Below the pieces are notes generated by a model. That model searched no databases, was not told the DNA's origin, and saw only the letters and a program-made list of their open reading frames with translations. Made by a program: the position numbers and the translations under genes. 64,000 nt of DNA, taken from contig CP002916.1 in assembly GCA_000350305.1 (NCBI GenBank), forward strand, positions 1,302,001 through 1,366,000. The letters run 5' to 3'. Source of the stretch: Thermoplasmatales archaeon BRNA1. GTDB lineage: Archaea > Thermoplasmatota > Thermoplasmata > Methanomassiliicoccales > Methanomethylophilaceae. Below, piece after piece: positions 53,550 to 64,000 of this stretch (positions within the stretch are counted from its first letter, which is position 1; each line of letters begins with the position of its first letter).

Positions 53550-54035
53550 TCAGAAGGAACGGAGAAGGTCCGCCATCCTCAGGTCGAGGGCGTCGAGAGC
53601 CCTGTCGGCCTCCTCGATGGCGACGTTGCGGACAGAGTCGTCCTCAGCGAGGGACTCCACCCTCTCGTGCTTGGCGATGTAGTCCTCGTACAGGCTGATA
53701 CCGGAGAGGAGGAGCTTCGCGACGGGCTCGTCTCCCTCCGCCCTGCACTGCTCCACGCAGGTCTTCATGTTGTTGAAGGCCTGGTCGAGCTCGCGTATCA
53801 TGGCCCTGCGGTCGGGGGTGCCCTCCTCGGTGGTCTCGACCCTGGCGATGGCATTGCATCCGAGGGTGATGACGGTGGCGGCCTTGATCCTCACGACGGT
53901 GAAGCCTGCGCGGACGCCGGACTCGGGCTTCTGGGCCAGGACGGCCTCCTGCTCGGGTGTGAGCTTGATGGAAGGCTCCTTCTTGGAGGCTGTTTTCTTC
54001 TGCTCGGCCTTCTTGGCCGGGGTCTTGTGCGACAT
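53550..54035 (-). CDS. conserved-looking protein of unknown function
   Basis: The 161-residue protein has a lysine-rich N-terminal tail (KKAEQKKTASKKEP), then a helical body with FTVVRIKAATVITLGCNAIA, RRAMIRELDQAFNNMKTC and a C-terminal helix ending in ADLLRSF. It has no signal peptide or membrane helix. The helical body with scattered Cys does not match any family I know. It has a good terminator and no operon partners. The codon use is normal for the window, so it is probably a real gene. Confidence 0.6.
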   Translation of the reverse strand: MSHKTPAKKAEQKKTASKKEPSIKLTPEQEAVLAQKPESGVRAGFTVVRIKAATVITLGCNAIARVETTEEGTPDRRAMIRELDQAFNNMKTCVEQCRAEGDEPVAKLLLSGISLYEDYIAKHERVESLAEDDSVRNVAIEEADRALDALDLRMADLLRSF

Positions 54036-54066
54036 GACCCAGGGTAGTCATTCCCATTTAAAAAAG

Positions 54067-54735
54067 TCACACTATGCGGATGACCCTTTTGTTGACGCAG
54101 GATGCCCGCACGTCATCGTAATCTGCATCGATGGGATGGTTCCCGAAATACCAATGGCGGTAGTCGACCCTCCTCAGGAGGTCCTCCAGCACATCCGATG
54201 ACTTGGATATCCTGCCTCCAACCAGCCCCTTCCAGGACGTGGGGCAGTCGCAGGTGAGGATGAAATCCACATGTCCTCCCCATTCGGCGGTGTTGAGCAC
54301 GGCGGTATCGACATCTCCCGGCGAGGGATCCTGTTCGGGCCACCAGTTCCAGTATTTCCCGAGGTCGCCGCGTTCGGGGGTGGATGCGCCTCCCAGTGTG
54401 AGGACCTTGGCTCCGCATATCATGAAGACCTGGCCCCTGGTCAGGCGGAGAATCGACCTGGAGATGTTCTGCATCATGCCACCGTTCCATGGGAACAGCG
54501 GATAGTCCCCGAGGAGGTCGTAATCGTCCCTGCTGCCGTCGATGAACAGCACCGAACAGGGCAGCCTGCGGTAGTCGTCGATCCTCTCGCGGAGGTTCGC
54601 CCTGGGCTCGGTTATCCCGCAGTCCCCCAGGATCACCAGGAAATCGCCCTTGTCGAACCCTTTGATCACCGGATCGTCGAAGAGCCTGCGGATCCCGTCC
54701 TTCCCCCAGGTCCCCCCGGTGACTGCGAGCCTCAT
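54067..54735 (-). CDS. metallophosphoesterase homologue lacking metal ligands
   Basis: The 222-residue protein matches the calcineurin-like phosphoesterase group with a WNGG/RGQVF/GGA/WWPE/YWHF-type layout (FPWNGGMMQNI, RLTRGQVFMICG, TLGGAS, NWWPEQDPS). The metal motifs are all changed. G-D-x-H is GGTW (7-10), G-N-H-E is GSRD (67-70), the T-H-D-C of the family is TCDC (161-164), and G-H-x-H is GNHP (198-201). Only GDCG (37-40) is intact. It is therefore likely to be catalytically inactive. It overlaps the terC start by four bases. Confidence 0.65.
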   Translation of the reverse strand: MRLAVTGGTWGKDGIRRLFDDPVIKGFDKGDFLVILGDCGITEPRANLRERIDDYRRLPCSVLFIDGSRDDYDLLGDYPLFPWNGGMMQNISRSILRLTRGQVFMICGAKVLTLGGASTPERGDLGKYWNWWPEQDPSPGDVDTAVLNTAEWGGHVDFILTCDCPTSWKGLVGGRISKSSDVLEDLLRRVDYRHWYFGNHPIDADYDDVRASCVNKRVIRIV

Positions 54736-55685
54736 TCCTTCCCTTCCTTGTCCTCGAGGATGAACCCTCCGTGGCTTCCGGCCTTGTGGACGGCGTGGAG
54801 CGAGAGGACGACGGTGAGCGCCAGGACCGCCAGGATGAATACGAGCGAGAGGACCACGCTGATCTCCGCCCAGTTGGAGATGAGCATCTTGATGCCGATG
54901 AACGCCAGGATGACACCGAGACCGTACTTGAGGTAGACCAGGCTTCCGATGGCGTGGGAGACCACGAAGTACATCGACCTGAGTCCGAGGACGGCGAGGA
55001 TGTTCGACGTGAACACGATGAACATGTCGGTGGTGATGGAGAGAGCCGCGGGGATGGAATCGAAGGCGAACATCACGTCGGAGAGCTCGATGACCACGAG
55101 ACAGAGGAACATGGTGGTGGCGAGCCTCCTGCCGTTCTCCTTGACGAAGAACCTCCCTCCGCGGGTGTCGTCGGTGGACTTGATCTTCCTGGAGAGCTTG
55201 TAGGGCAGGGTCTCCTCCGGAGGCTTCTCCCCTCCCTTGGAACATGCGGTGTGCCAGGCGGTGTAGATCAGGATGACCCCGAAGACGTACATCATCCAGT
55301 CGAAGGTGTCGAGGAGTTCCGCTCCCACGAAGATGAACGCCGCACGGAAGCATATCGCCCCGAGGATCCCGTAGAACAAGACGCGATGCTGGTGCTCCTC
55401 CGGGATCAGGAACGCCGCGAAGATGATGATGAACACGAACAGGTTGTCCACCGACATCGCGAACTCGATGACGTAGCTTGCGTAGTACTCCGCTGCGCGG
55501 TCGGTCCCGAGGTTGATCAGGATCAGAACGCCGAACGCCATGGCGACGGCGACGTAGATGATGACGTTCCTGAGCGCACTCTTCACTCCGACCTTGGTCG
55601 CCTTGCGGTCTGTGACGCCCAGATCGTATGCCATCAGCGCTATGAAAATGACAGCGAAGACTATCCACAGCGTCGATTCTGACAT
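54732..55685 (-). CDS. TerC family membrane protein
   Basis: The 317-residue protein has eight or nine helices and the family sequences VIEFAMSVDNLFVFIIIF and VVIELSDVMFAFDSIPAAL, whose buried acidic residues are characteristic of TerC/Alx metal-ion transporters. Homologues export manganese or protect against metals. It is co-transcribed with the inactive phosphoesterase homologue. Confidence 0.9.
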   Translation of the reverse strand: MSESTLWIVFAVIFIALMAYDLGVTDRKATKVGVKSALRNVIIYVAVAMAFGVLILINLGTDRAAEYYASYVIEFAMSVDNLFVFIIIFAAFLIPEEHQHRVLFYGILGAICFRAAFIFVGAELLDTFDWMMYVFGVILIYTAWHTACSKGGEKPPEETLPYKLSRKIKSTDDTRGGRFFVKENGRRLATTMFLCLVVIELSDVMFAFDSIPAALSITTDMFIVFTSNILAVLGLRSMYFVVSHAIGSLVYLKYGLGVILAFIGIKMLISNWAEISVVLSLVFILAVLALTVVLSLHAVHKAGSHGGFILEDKEGKE

Positions 55686-55766
55686 CGTCCCGCATTAGGT
55701 CGGCATTCGACATATAGTCTTCGCCCGCGCGCGACAACAAATAACTATCCTGTCGACGGTATACCT

Positions 55767-56252
55767 ATGATAGAGATGTTCGGCAGGAAGAAGACTGTGG
55801 GACGGTCATCCGAATCCGTCTATTCGGATGTCACCAAGGCCCTTACGAGCAAGGGGATCAAGTTCAACGAGTCCGATGCGGAGAAGAACACCGTCTACAC
55901 CACCTTCGAGGGCGATGATTTCCCCGTGAAACTCGCGATAACCGTCGACGACGAGCTCCCGGTCCTATGTTTCAACAGCCTCCTGGACTTCCAGGCTCCC
56001 CCAAACAGCTACAAGGAGATCCTCGACGGCCTGAACCTCATCAACAGCAACCTCCACTTCGGAGCGTTCATCCTGGACCCCGAGAACGGAAGGGTGGTGT
56101 TCAGGTATCACTTCCTCTTCGCGGAGTACGTACCCTCGAAGGATATGATACTGGCACTTACTAAGATGGTCGTGGATATCGTCGGCGAGAACGACGGCGA
56201 CATCAAGAAGCTCATCCCCGAACACCGGTTCAACGATCCGATGTTCGGGTAA
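55767..56252 (+). CDS. YbjN-like protein
   Basis: The 161-residue protein has a YbjN/T3SS-chaperone-like alpha/beta sequence: GIKFNESDAEKNTVYTTFEGDDFPVKLAITVDDE, then LNLINSNLHFGAFILDPENGRVVFRYHFLF. YbjN-type proteins are thought to stabilise or regulate partners. It ends in TAA. Its end is 11 bp from that of the convergent dnaJ. Confidence 0.65.
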   Translation: MIEMFGRKKTVGRSSESVYSDVTKALTSKGIKFNESDAEKNTVYTTFEGDDFPVKLAITVDDELPVLCFNSLLDFQAPPNSYKEILDGLNLINSNLHFGAFILDPENGRVVFRYHFLFAEYVPSKDMILALTKMVVDIVGENDGDIKKLIPEHRFNDPMFG

Positions 56253-56263
56253 GGGAAGCGGTT

Positions 56264-57403
56264 TCACTTCTTGCCGAAGATGCCTTTGCTCTTCTTGGAA
56301 GGCTTCTTTCCGGCCTCGGAGTCGAGCTTCATCAGGAGCTCCTTCTCCATGTCGGTGACCTTCTTGGGCACCTTGATCGCCACGCGGACGTACAGGTTGC
56401 CGCGGTCGCTGGGCCTGTTGACCGAGGGCAGCCCCTGACCTGGGACGCGGATGACCCCTCCGACCTGCGTTCCGGCGGGAACGTTGATCTCGATGGTCTT
56501 GCCCTCGACGTTCTTGACCTCCACGGTGCCTCCGAGGACCAGGCGCGGATAGGTGGTCTCGGCGACCGCCCACAGGTCGGTTCCGTCCCTCTCGAAGCTG
56601 CCGTTCTCGCGGACGTGCACCACGACGAACAGGTCTCCGGGTGCTCCCCCGTTCGTACCTGCGTCTCCCGCCCCGGGGACCCTCAGACGCATGCCGTCCT
56701 CGATTCCCGCGGGGATGTGGACGGACACCTTGGTGGTCTTGTTGACCCTTCCGCGTCCCCTGCACTTGGGGCAGGGGGTGTCGAATGTCTTCCCGGTCCC
56801 GCCGCACTTGGGGCAGGGGGAGATGGAGACCGCGTTCCCGAACGGGGTGCGCCTAACGGACTGCACCTGTCCCCTTCCGCCGCAGGTCGGGCAGACGTTG
56901 GTCTTCCCGTCCTTGCCCCCGGTCCCGTGGCAGTCGCTGCATATCGCGCTATGGGGGACGTTGATCTCGGTATCCTTCCCCTTAAGCACGTCGAGGAGAT
57001 CGATCTCGGTGTCGTAGCGGAGGTGGTCCCCCTGCTGGGGGGCGTTGGGGTCCTGCCTGCGGCGTCCGCCTCCGAACATCCCTCCGAACAGGTCGCCGAA
57101 GATGTCGGAGATGTCGTCGCCGTGGGTGAAGTCGGACCAGTCGAAGCCGCCCTGCCCGAACGAGCCGTCGACGCCGGCGAACCCGTACTGGTCGTACCTG
57201 GAGCGCTTGTCGGGATCGGAGAGGACCTCGTAGGCCTCGGAGATCTCCTTGAACTTCGCTTCCGCGACGTCCTTCGGCTCGGTGGACACGTCAGGATGGT
57301 ACTTCTTCGCCATCTGGCGGTATGCCTTCTTGATCTCGTCCGCCGAAGCGCCCTTGGAGACCCCAAGGACCTCGTAGTAGTCTCTTCTCTGCTGTTCGGG
57401 CAT
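56264..57403 (-). CDS. dnaJ: Chaperone DnaJ
   Basis: The 379-residue protein has a J-domain ([21 protein letters not shown], with HPD in KKYHPDVS), a G/F-rich segment ([15 protein letters not shown]), four zinc motifs of CxxCxGxG type ([32 protein letters not shown]) and the C-terminal substrate-binding part. It stimulates DnaK. It is the last gene of the chaperone cluster. Confidence 0.97.
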   Translation of the reverse strand: MPEQQRRDYYEVLGVSKGASADEIKKAYRQMAKKYHPDVSTEPKDVAEAKFKEISEAYEVLSDPDKRSRYDQYGFAGVDGSFGQGGFDWSDFTHGDDISDIFGDLFGGMFGGGRRRQDPNAPQQGDHLRYDTEIDLLDVLKGKDTEINVPHSAICSDCHGTGGKDGKTNVCPTCGGRGQVQSVRRTPFGNAVSISPCPKCGGTGKTFDTPCPKCRGRGRVNKTTKVSVHIPAGIEDGMRLRVPGAGDAGTNGGAPGDLFVVVHVRENGSFERDGTDLWAVAETTYPRLVLGGTVEVKNVEGKTIEINVPAGTQVGGVIRVPGQGLPSVNRPSDRGNLYVRVAIKVPKKVTDMEKELLMKLDSEAGKKPSKKSKGIFGKK

Positions 57404-57416
57404 TTAGCTGGCCTCT

Positions 57417-59303
57417 TCACTGGTCGTCGTCGACGATCTTGTAGTCGGCGTCGACGACGTTGTCGTCCGCCTTCTTGGATCCCGAGGACTGCTGGGCGCC
57501 GGCCTGCTCGGAGTACTGCTTGGCAGCCTCCTGGTAGGCCTGCTGCTGCTCGGGGGTGGAGTTCTCGTAGATCTTCTTGGAGATGGGCTCCATGGCCTTG
57601 GACAGTGCCTCGGTCTTCTTCTTGATCTCCTCGAGGTCCTCTCCCTTGGCGGCGGCGTTCAGGTCGTTGATGGCCGCCTCGACGGATGCCCTCTCCTCCT
57701 GGGTGACCTTGTCGCCGAGCTCGTCCATGGCCTTCTTGGCGCTGTATCCGAGGGTCTCGGCGGAGTTCCTGGCATTGATGAGCTCCTCCTTCTTCTTGTC
57801 GGCGTCGGCGAACTTCTCGGCGTCCTTGATGGCCGCGTCGATGTCCTCCTTGGACAGCTTGTTGGAGGATGCGATGGTGATCTTCTGCTCCTTCCCGGTT
57901 CCCTTGTCCTTCGCGGTGACGTTGATGATGCCGTTGGCATCGATGTCGAAGGTGACCTCGATCTGGGGCATTCCGCGGGGTGCGGGCGGGATTCCGTCGA
58001 GGACGAACCTGCCGAGGCTGGTGTTGTCGGCGGCCATCTTCCTCTCTCCCTGGACGACGTTGATCTCCACGGAGGGCTGGTTGTCCGCCGCGGTGGAGAA
58101 GATCTGGCTCTTCTTGGTCGGGATGGTGGTGTTCCTCTCGATCAGAGGGGTGGCGACTCCTCCGAGGGTCTCGATTCCGAGGGTGAGGGGGGTGACGTCA
58201 AGCAGGAGGACGTCCTTGACGTCTCCGGACAGGACGGCTCCCTGGATGGCTGCTCCGGAGCAGACGCACTCCATGGGGTCGACTCCGTGCTGGATCTTGG
58301 GTCCGACGATGGACTCGACGAAGTTCTGGATGATGGGCATTCTGGTGGGTCCTCCGACCATGATGACCTTGTCGATGCCGCTGGTGGTCAGCTTGGCATC
58401 GGACAGAGCCTGCTCGATGGGGCCGCGGCAGCGCTCCACGATGGAGGTGACGAGCTCCTCGAGCTTGGCGCGGGTGAGGGTCTGGACCAGGTGCTTGGGT
58501 CCGGATGCATCGGCGGTGATGAAGGGCAGGTTGATCTCGGTCTGCATGGTGGTGGAGAGCTCGATCTTGGCCTTCTCGCAGGCCTCCCTGACCCTGACGC
58601 GTGCGGCTGCATCCTTCCCGAGGTCGATTCCGGTCTCGTTCTGGAACTGCTTGATGACGAAGTCGGTGATGGCCTCGTCCATATCGGATCCTCCGAGCTG
58701 AGTGTCTCCGGAGGTCGAAAGGACCTGGAAGACTCCGTCGTCGAAGTCCATGATGGTGACATCGAGGGTTCCTCCTCCGAGGTCGAAGACGAGGATCTTC
58801 TGGGAAACACCGGATTTGTCGAGTCCGTAGGCGAGGGCCGCCGCGGTAGGCTCGTTGATGATCCTGACCACGTCGAGTCCGGCGATCTTTCCGGCATCCT
58901 TGGTAGCCTGCCTCTGGTTGTCGTTGAAGTAGGCGGGGACGGTGATGACGGCCTTATCGATGGGCTCGCCAACGAACGCCTCAGCGTCCTTCTTGATCTT
59001 CATAAGGATGTAGGCGGAGATCTGCTGGGGGGTGTACTCTTTTCCGAGTGCGGAGACCTTCTCGTTGGATCCCATCTTCCTCTTGACGTTCTTAATGGTC
59101 CCCTCGGGGTTGGTGACGGCCTGCCTCCTGGCGGGCTCGCCGACGAGCAGCTGTCCGTCCTTGGTGAACGCGACGTACGAGGGGAAGGATTTCCCGCCGA
59201 CGCTGGTCCCCTCGGCGCTGGGAATCACGGTAGGCCTTCCGCCCTCCATGACCGCGGCAGCCGAGTTGCTGGTTCCTAAATCGATTCCGATGATTCTTGA
59301 CAT
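57417..59303 (-). CDS. dnaK: Chaperone DnaK (Hsp70)
   Basis: The 628-residue protein starts [22 protein letters not shown] and has the Hsp70 signatures [15 protein letters not shown] and [17 protein letters not shown]. The linker is [19 protein letters not shown], and the tail is rich in Gln and Asp. It lacks the GrpE-independent insertions typical of some archaea. DnaK in archaea derives from bacterial transfer. It is co-encoded with grpE and dnaJ. Confidence 0.97.
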   Translation of the reverse strand: MSRIIGIDLGTSNSAAAVMEGGRPTVIPSAEGTSVGGKSFPSYVAFTKDGQLLVGEPARRQAVTNPEGTIKNVKRKMGSNEKVSALGKEYTPQQISAYILMKIKKDAEAFVGEPIDKAVITVPAYFNDNQRQATKDAGKIAGLDVVRIINEPTAAALAYGLDKSGVSQKILVFDLGGGTLDVTIMDFDDGVFQVLSTSGDTQLGGSDMDEAITDFVIKQFQNETGIDLGKDAAARVRVREACEKAKIELSTTMQTEINLPFITADASGPKHLVQTLTRAKLEELVTSIVERCRGPIEQALSDAKLTTSGIDKVIMVGGPTRMPIIQNFVESIVGPKIQHGVDPMECVCSGAAIQGAVLSGDVKDVLLLDVTPLTLGIETLGGVATPLIERNTTIPTKKSQIFSTAADNQPSVEINVVQGERKMAADNTSLGRFVLDGIPPAPRGMPQIEVTFDIDANGIINVTAKDKGTGKEQKITIASSNKLSKEDIDAAIKDAEKFADADKKKEELINARNSAETLGYSAKKAMDELGDKVTQEERASVEAAINDLNAAAKGEDLEEIKKKTEALSKAMEPISKKIYENSTPEQQQAYQEAAKQYSEQAGAQQSSGSKKADDNVVDADYKIVDDDQ

Positions 59304-59314
59304 TTGTATTCACC

Positions 59315-59890
59315 TCATTCTGTTTTTTCTGATGCCGGTCCTTCCGGCTTTTCGGGGGCCTCTGCGGGCTCCTTCTTCTTAGTGACTATCACTTTCGCGT
59401 AGCGGATGACCCTCTCGTGCATCATGTACCCCTTCTGGTACACCTGCGCGATCATGTCGTCCTCCGGACCCTCCACGACGGTCAGGGCCTCGTGCATGTT
59501 GGGGTCGAACCTGCCGTCGGTGGGGACCTCTCTGAGACCCTCCGCCTCGAGGATCTTGACGAGGTTGTCGCGGACCGCCCTGACTCCAGCGGAGAGGGGG
59601 TCGTCATCCTTCGCGGACTCCAGCGCCCTCCCGAGGTCGTCCACGGTGTTGAGCAGCTGCCTTACGAGGTCGACGGTCGCGTACTTGCGGAAGTCCGCGT
59701 TCTCCTTCTCGGTGCGGCGGCGGAAGTTCTCGAAGTCCGCCTGCACGCGGCGGGCCATGTCGAGATACTCGTCGGCCTTGGCCTGCGCCGCCGCAAGCTT
59801 GGCCTCAGTCTCCTCGATCTGGCTCTTTGCCTTGTCGGCAGCCTTCGGGTCCGCTTTGGTCTTGCTCTCCTCTTTAGACTTACCAGTCAT
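59315..59890 (-). CDS. grpE: Nucleotide exchange factor GrpE
   Basis: The 191-residue protein has an N-terminal coiled coil (KSQIEETEAKLAAAQAKADEY), RRVQADFENFRRRTEKE and a C-terminal beta domain with FDPNMHEALTVVEGPEDD, GYMMHERVIRYAKVIV. The tail is rich in Pro and Glu. The ATG at 59890 is used. It is 68 bp after the thermosome stop and 11 bp before dnaK. Confidence 0.95.
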   Translation of the reverse strand: MTGKSKEESKTKADPKAADKAKSQIEETEAKLAAAQAKADEYLDMARRVQADFENFRRRTEKENADFRKYATVDLVRQLLNTVDDLGRALESAKDDDPLSAGVRAVRDNLVKILEAEGLREVPTDGRFDPNMHEALTVVEGPEDDMIAQVYQKGYMMHERVIRYAKVIVTKKKEPAEAPEKPEGPASEKTE

Positions 59891-59918
59891 CCATGTCACT
59901 TCGGTTGGGTAATGTGGC

Positions 59919-59936
59919 GGGGGCCCGGAGACCCCC
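59919..59936 (-). terminator. hairpin between thermosome and grpE
   Basis: GGGGG-N8-CCCCC lies in the 68-bp gap without a following T tract. It may reduce read-through from the thermosome to grpE rather than end transcription. Confidence 0.35.
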
Positions 59937-59958
59937 TTGGAGTTGGTTTAGAAGGCCT

Positions 59959-61578
59959 TCAGTCGAGACCCGCCTCGGCGGTGGATCCCGGTGCGACGGT
60001 CGCCCTGGAGGCGATGACGTCGTCGATCCTAAGGATCATGACGGCGGCGTCGGTAGCGGAGTTGAGTGCCTGCTGACCGATGCGGACGGGCTCGATGACG
60101 TTGAGCTTCATCATGTCCTCGACCTTTCCGGTGAAGGGGTTCAGACCGGCGTGCTTCTTTCCGGCCTTGTGCTGCTTGCGCATCTCGATGACCATGTTGA
60201 TGGGGTCGAGACCCGCGTTCTCGGCGAGGGTGGTGGGGATGATCTCCATGGCGGAGGCGTAGGCCTCGATGGCGATCTGCTCCCTTCCGCCGACGGATGC
60301 GGCGTAGTCGCGGACTCCCATGGCGATCTCCATAGCGGTAGATCCTCCTCCGGTGACGATCATTCCGTCCTCGATGGAGACCCTGACGACGGACCATGCG
60401 TCGACGAGAGACCTCTCGACCTCGTCGGTGACGTGGTTGGTTCCTCCCCTGACGAGGATGGAAACGGTCTTGGGGTCCTTGCATCCGGTGATGAAGGTCA
60501 TGTCCTCGTCTCCGACGTGGCGGAGCTCGACGGTGTCGGCGGTTCCCAGGTCGTCCTTGGTGATCTCGGTGATCTTGGTGACGATGCTGGCATTAGTGGA
60601 CTTGGCGAGCCTCTCGATGTCGGACTTCTTCACGCGGCGGCAGGCGTAGATGCCCTCCTTGGCGAAGAAGTGCTGGGCGAGGTCATCGATTCCCTTCTGG
60701 CAGAATACGACGTTGGCTCCGGCCTTCTTGACGGCCATGACGAGGTCGCGGAGGATGTTCTCCTCCTCGTCGATGAACTTCTGGAGCATCTCGGGGTCGG
60801 TGATCTGGATCTTGGCGTCGACCTCGGGCTTCTTGACCTCGAAGGCTCCGTCGATGAGTGCGATCTTGGCCTTCTTGACGATGTGGGGCATGGTCGGGGA
60901 GACGGGCTCCTTGTCGATGACGAGTCCCTTGACGAGCTCGGACTCCTCCATCTTCGCTCCGGCCTTCTTGACGGTCTGGATGTTCTTCAGGTCGGCGGTG
61001 TACTTTCCGTCCTTGCCCTTCTCGAGGATGGTCCTGACGGCGTCAACGACCATCCTGGCGAAGAACTCTTTCTGGGAGTTGACCTGCTTGCTGATCATGG
61101 AGGTCTCCGCGATCTGCATGAGGAGCTTGTCGTCGTCGGGGCTGACCTTCTTGGCGACGGCCTTGAGGATCTCCTGGGCCTTGTCGTTTGCCATCCTGTA
61201 CCCGGCGGTGATGATGGTCGGGTGGACGTTGGAGTCGATCAGGTCGAGGGACTTCTTGAGGAGCTCTCCCGCGATGATGACGGAGGTGGTGGTTCCGTCT
61301 CCGACCTCCTGGTCCTGAGTCTTGGCGACCTCGACGAGCATCTTTGCCGCGGGGTGCTGGACATCCATCTCCTTGAGGATGGTGACTCCGTCGTTGGTGA
61401 TGACGACGTCTCCGAGGGAGTCGACGAGCATCTTGTCCATTCCCCTCGGTCCGAGGGAGGACCTGACTGCGTCGGCGATGGTCCTTGCTGCGGTGATGTT
61501 GTTGAACTGAGCGTCCTTTCCTTTGTCTCTCTTGGTGCCTTCCCTGAGGATCAGCACAGGTGCGTTGCCCATTCCCAT
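59959..61578 (-). CDS. thsA: Thermosome subunit (group II chaperonin)
   Basis: The 539-residue protein contains [27 protein letters not shown] (ATP site), [16 protein letters not shown] and [17 protein letters not shown], all group II chaperonin signatures. It is the archaeal cytosolic chaperonin that closes with its own helical lid. The same strand carries grpE-dnaK-dnaJ downstream. The promoter (see 61641-61678) has two palindromes. Confidence 0.97.
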   Translation of the reverse strand: MGMGNAPVLILREGTKRDKGKDAQFNNITAARTIADAVRSSLGPRGMDKMLVDSLGDVVITNDGVTILKEMDVQHPAAKMLVEVAKTQDQEVGDGTTTSVIIAGELLKKSLDLIDSNVHPTIITAGYRMANDKAQEILKAVAKKVSPDDDKLLMQIAETSMISKQVNSQKEFFARMVVDAVRTILEKGKDGKYTADLKNIQTVKKAGAKMEESELVKGLVIDKEPVSPTMPHIVKKAKIALIDGAFEVKKPEVDAKIQITDPEMLQKFIDEEENILRDLVMAVKKAGANVVFCQKGIDDLAQHFFAKEGIYACRRVKKSDIERLAKSTNASIVTKITEITKDDLGTADTVELRHVGDEDMTFITGCKDPKTVSILVRGGTNHVTDEVERSLVDAWSVVRVSIEDGMIVTGGGSTAMEIAMGVRDYAASVGGREQIAIEAYASAMEIIPTTLAENAGLDPINMVIEMRKQHKAGKKHAGLNPFTGKVEDMMKLNVIEPVRIGQQALNSATDAAVMILRIDDVIASRATVAPGSTAEAGLD

Positions 61579-61640
61579 GGTTTCATTTCTCCTATCCGTT
61601 TATCCTAAACGGAATCTAGCACTGTGATTGTTAGTCCTTC

Positions 61641-61678
61641 TATATAAACTATCCGATAGTGTACAACCGAGGGTTGTA
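61641..61678 (-). promoter_or_regulatory. thermosome promoter with two palindromes
   Basis: A minus-strand TATA box (TTTATATA, 61641-61648) is preceded by the palindrome ACTATC-C-GATAGT (61648-61660), exactly over the BRE position. A second, TACAACC-GAG-GGTTGTA (61662-61678), adjoins it. Repressor binding here would block TFB/TBP, as expected for a heat-shock operator. A TGTGCCAGA motif lies further upstream at 61706-61714. Confidence 0.6.
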
Positions 61679-61815
61679 ATGACTAAACCCCCAATACATC
61701 CAACATCTGGCACATGTCTAAAATATTGGTTAAATGTAATTATTTTACATATCCCCAAAAAGGGTATTATCAAGATATAATTATCCTAATCGTATCAACG
61801 GAAAAAAAGGAATGA

Positions 61816-61834
61816 CGCCCGCGGGAAGCGGGCG
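61816..61834 (-). terminator. terminator after the glutamine synthetase
   Basis: On the minus strand CGCCCGC-N5-GCGGGCG is followed within ten bases by a T-rich run (CCTTTTTTTCC). Confidence 0.7.
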
Positions 61835-61843
61835 GTTAAGGTT

Positions 61844-64000
<2,157 letters not shown>

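Noticed and set aside
54736-55740. N-terminal extension of the metallophosphoesterase frame through terC
   Set aside because: The extra 300 residues are Arg/His-rich and out of frame with the real TerC gene; the ATG at 54735 is the sensible start.
59893-61608. 571-aa open frame on the plus strand over the thermosome
   Set aside because: Antisense shadow; Leu/Gly/Asp/Val-rich low-complexity translation while the opposite strand encodes a clear chaperonin.

Overview
The window is a gene-dense stretch of an archaeal chromosome, rich in G+C in its coding parts. It carries aIF1A, RIO1, a Dim2-like KH protein, Pus10, ribosomal proteins L21e, L15e and S15, RpoF, fibrillarin, Kae1, family B DNA polymerase, archease, thermosome, and TATA-box promoters ahead of most operons. 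I infer a host-associated methanogen of the order Methanomassiliicoccales (Methanomethylophilaceae-like). The reasons are a MtaA/MtbA-type corrinoid:CoM methyltransferase homologue, an archaeal HAD-like protein resembling the family annotated EhaR, and bacterial-type nitrogen and chaperone genes (GdhA, type III glutamine synthetase, GrpE-DnaK-DnaJ, RarA). Stop codon use also fits: of the 63 coding stops I can read, 60 are TGA, 3 are TAA and none is TAG, as expected where TAG encodes pyrrolysine. No pyl or methylamine methyltransferase gene lies in the window, so the assignment remains an inference.

Layout. 1-645 is the 5' part of nadX (minus strand). 1001-1408 is archease. 1441-4643 holds a divergent C1-like cluster: MtaA-like methyltransferase / PurN-like formyltransferase plus the EhaR-like protein. 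tRNA-Glu follows, then an amino-acid permease with a small TAG-containing leader ORF, then gdhA. 8770-13768 is a translation/RNA operon (aIF1A, RIO1, KH, Pus10, L21e, RpoF, DUF655, KsgA), followed by ychF and polB. 17494-18906 is a rubredoxin-glutamate synthase fusion. 19118-25525 is a complete trpEGDCFBA operon behind a promoter full of TATACA half-sites. L15e, DUF169, a ThiI-like protein, a TauE/DUF1634 pair, rarA, tRNA-Leu and a small ORF come next. 31218-38541 contains a degenerate phosphohexomutase, JAMM protease, NAD kinase/phosphatase fusion, fibrillarin, Nudix, S15, a RecJ-like DHH protein and Kae1. Then follow a DMT transporter, tRNA-Val, pdxST, and a sulfur block (Rrf2, CysK, MetY facing NifS, NifU).

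After a BASS/ACR3-like transporter and proBA, tRNA-Ser begins a short accessory stretch. A DUF4143 ATPase and an unannotated structured region lie between tRNA-Ser and a near-copy of its 3' end, which suggests a decayed mini-island. A methyltransferase, a PH-like membrane protein, an MFS exporter, an orphan 161-aa protein, a metal-ligand-less metallophosphoesterase homologue, TerC and a YbjN-like protein follow. The window closes with a chaperone block (thermosome, grpE, dnaK, dnaJ on the minus strand) and the 5'-truncated type III glutamine synthetase.

Themes. Ammonium assimilation (GdhA, GltS-like, GSIII), PLP and sulfur supply (PdxST, CysK, MetY, NifSU, Rrf2) and amino-acid synthesis (Trp, Pro) are concentrated here. 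Several promoters show clear repeat-type operators: gdhA, trpE, pdxS, metY/nifS and thermosome. At least three proteins have kept their fold but lost catalytic residues.
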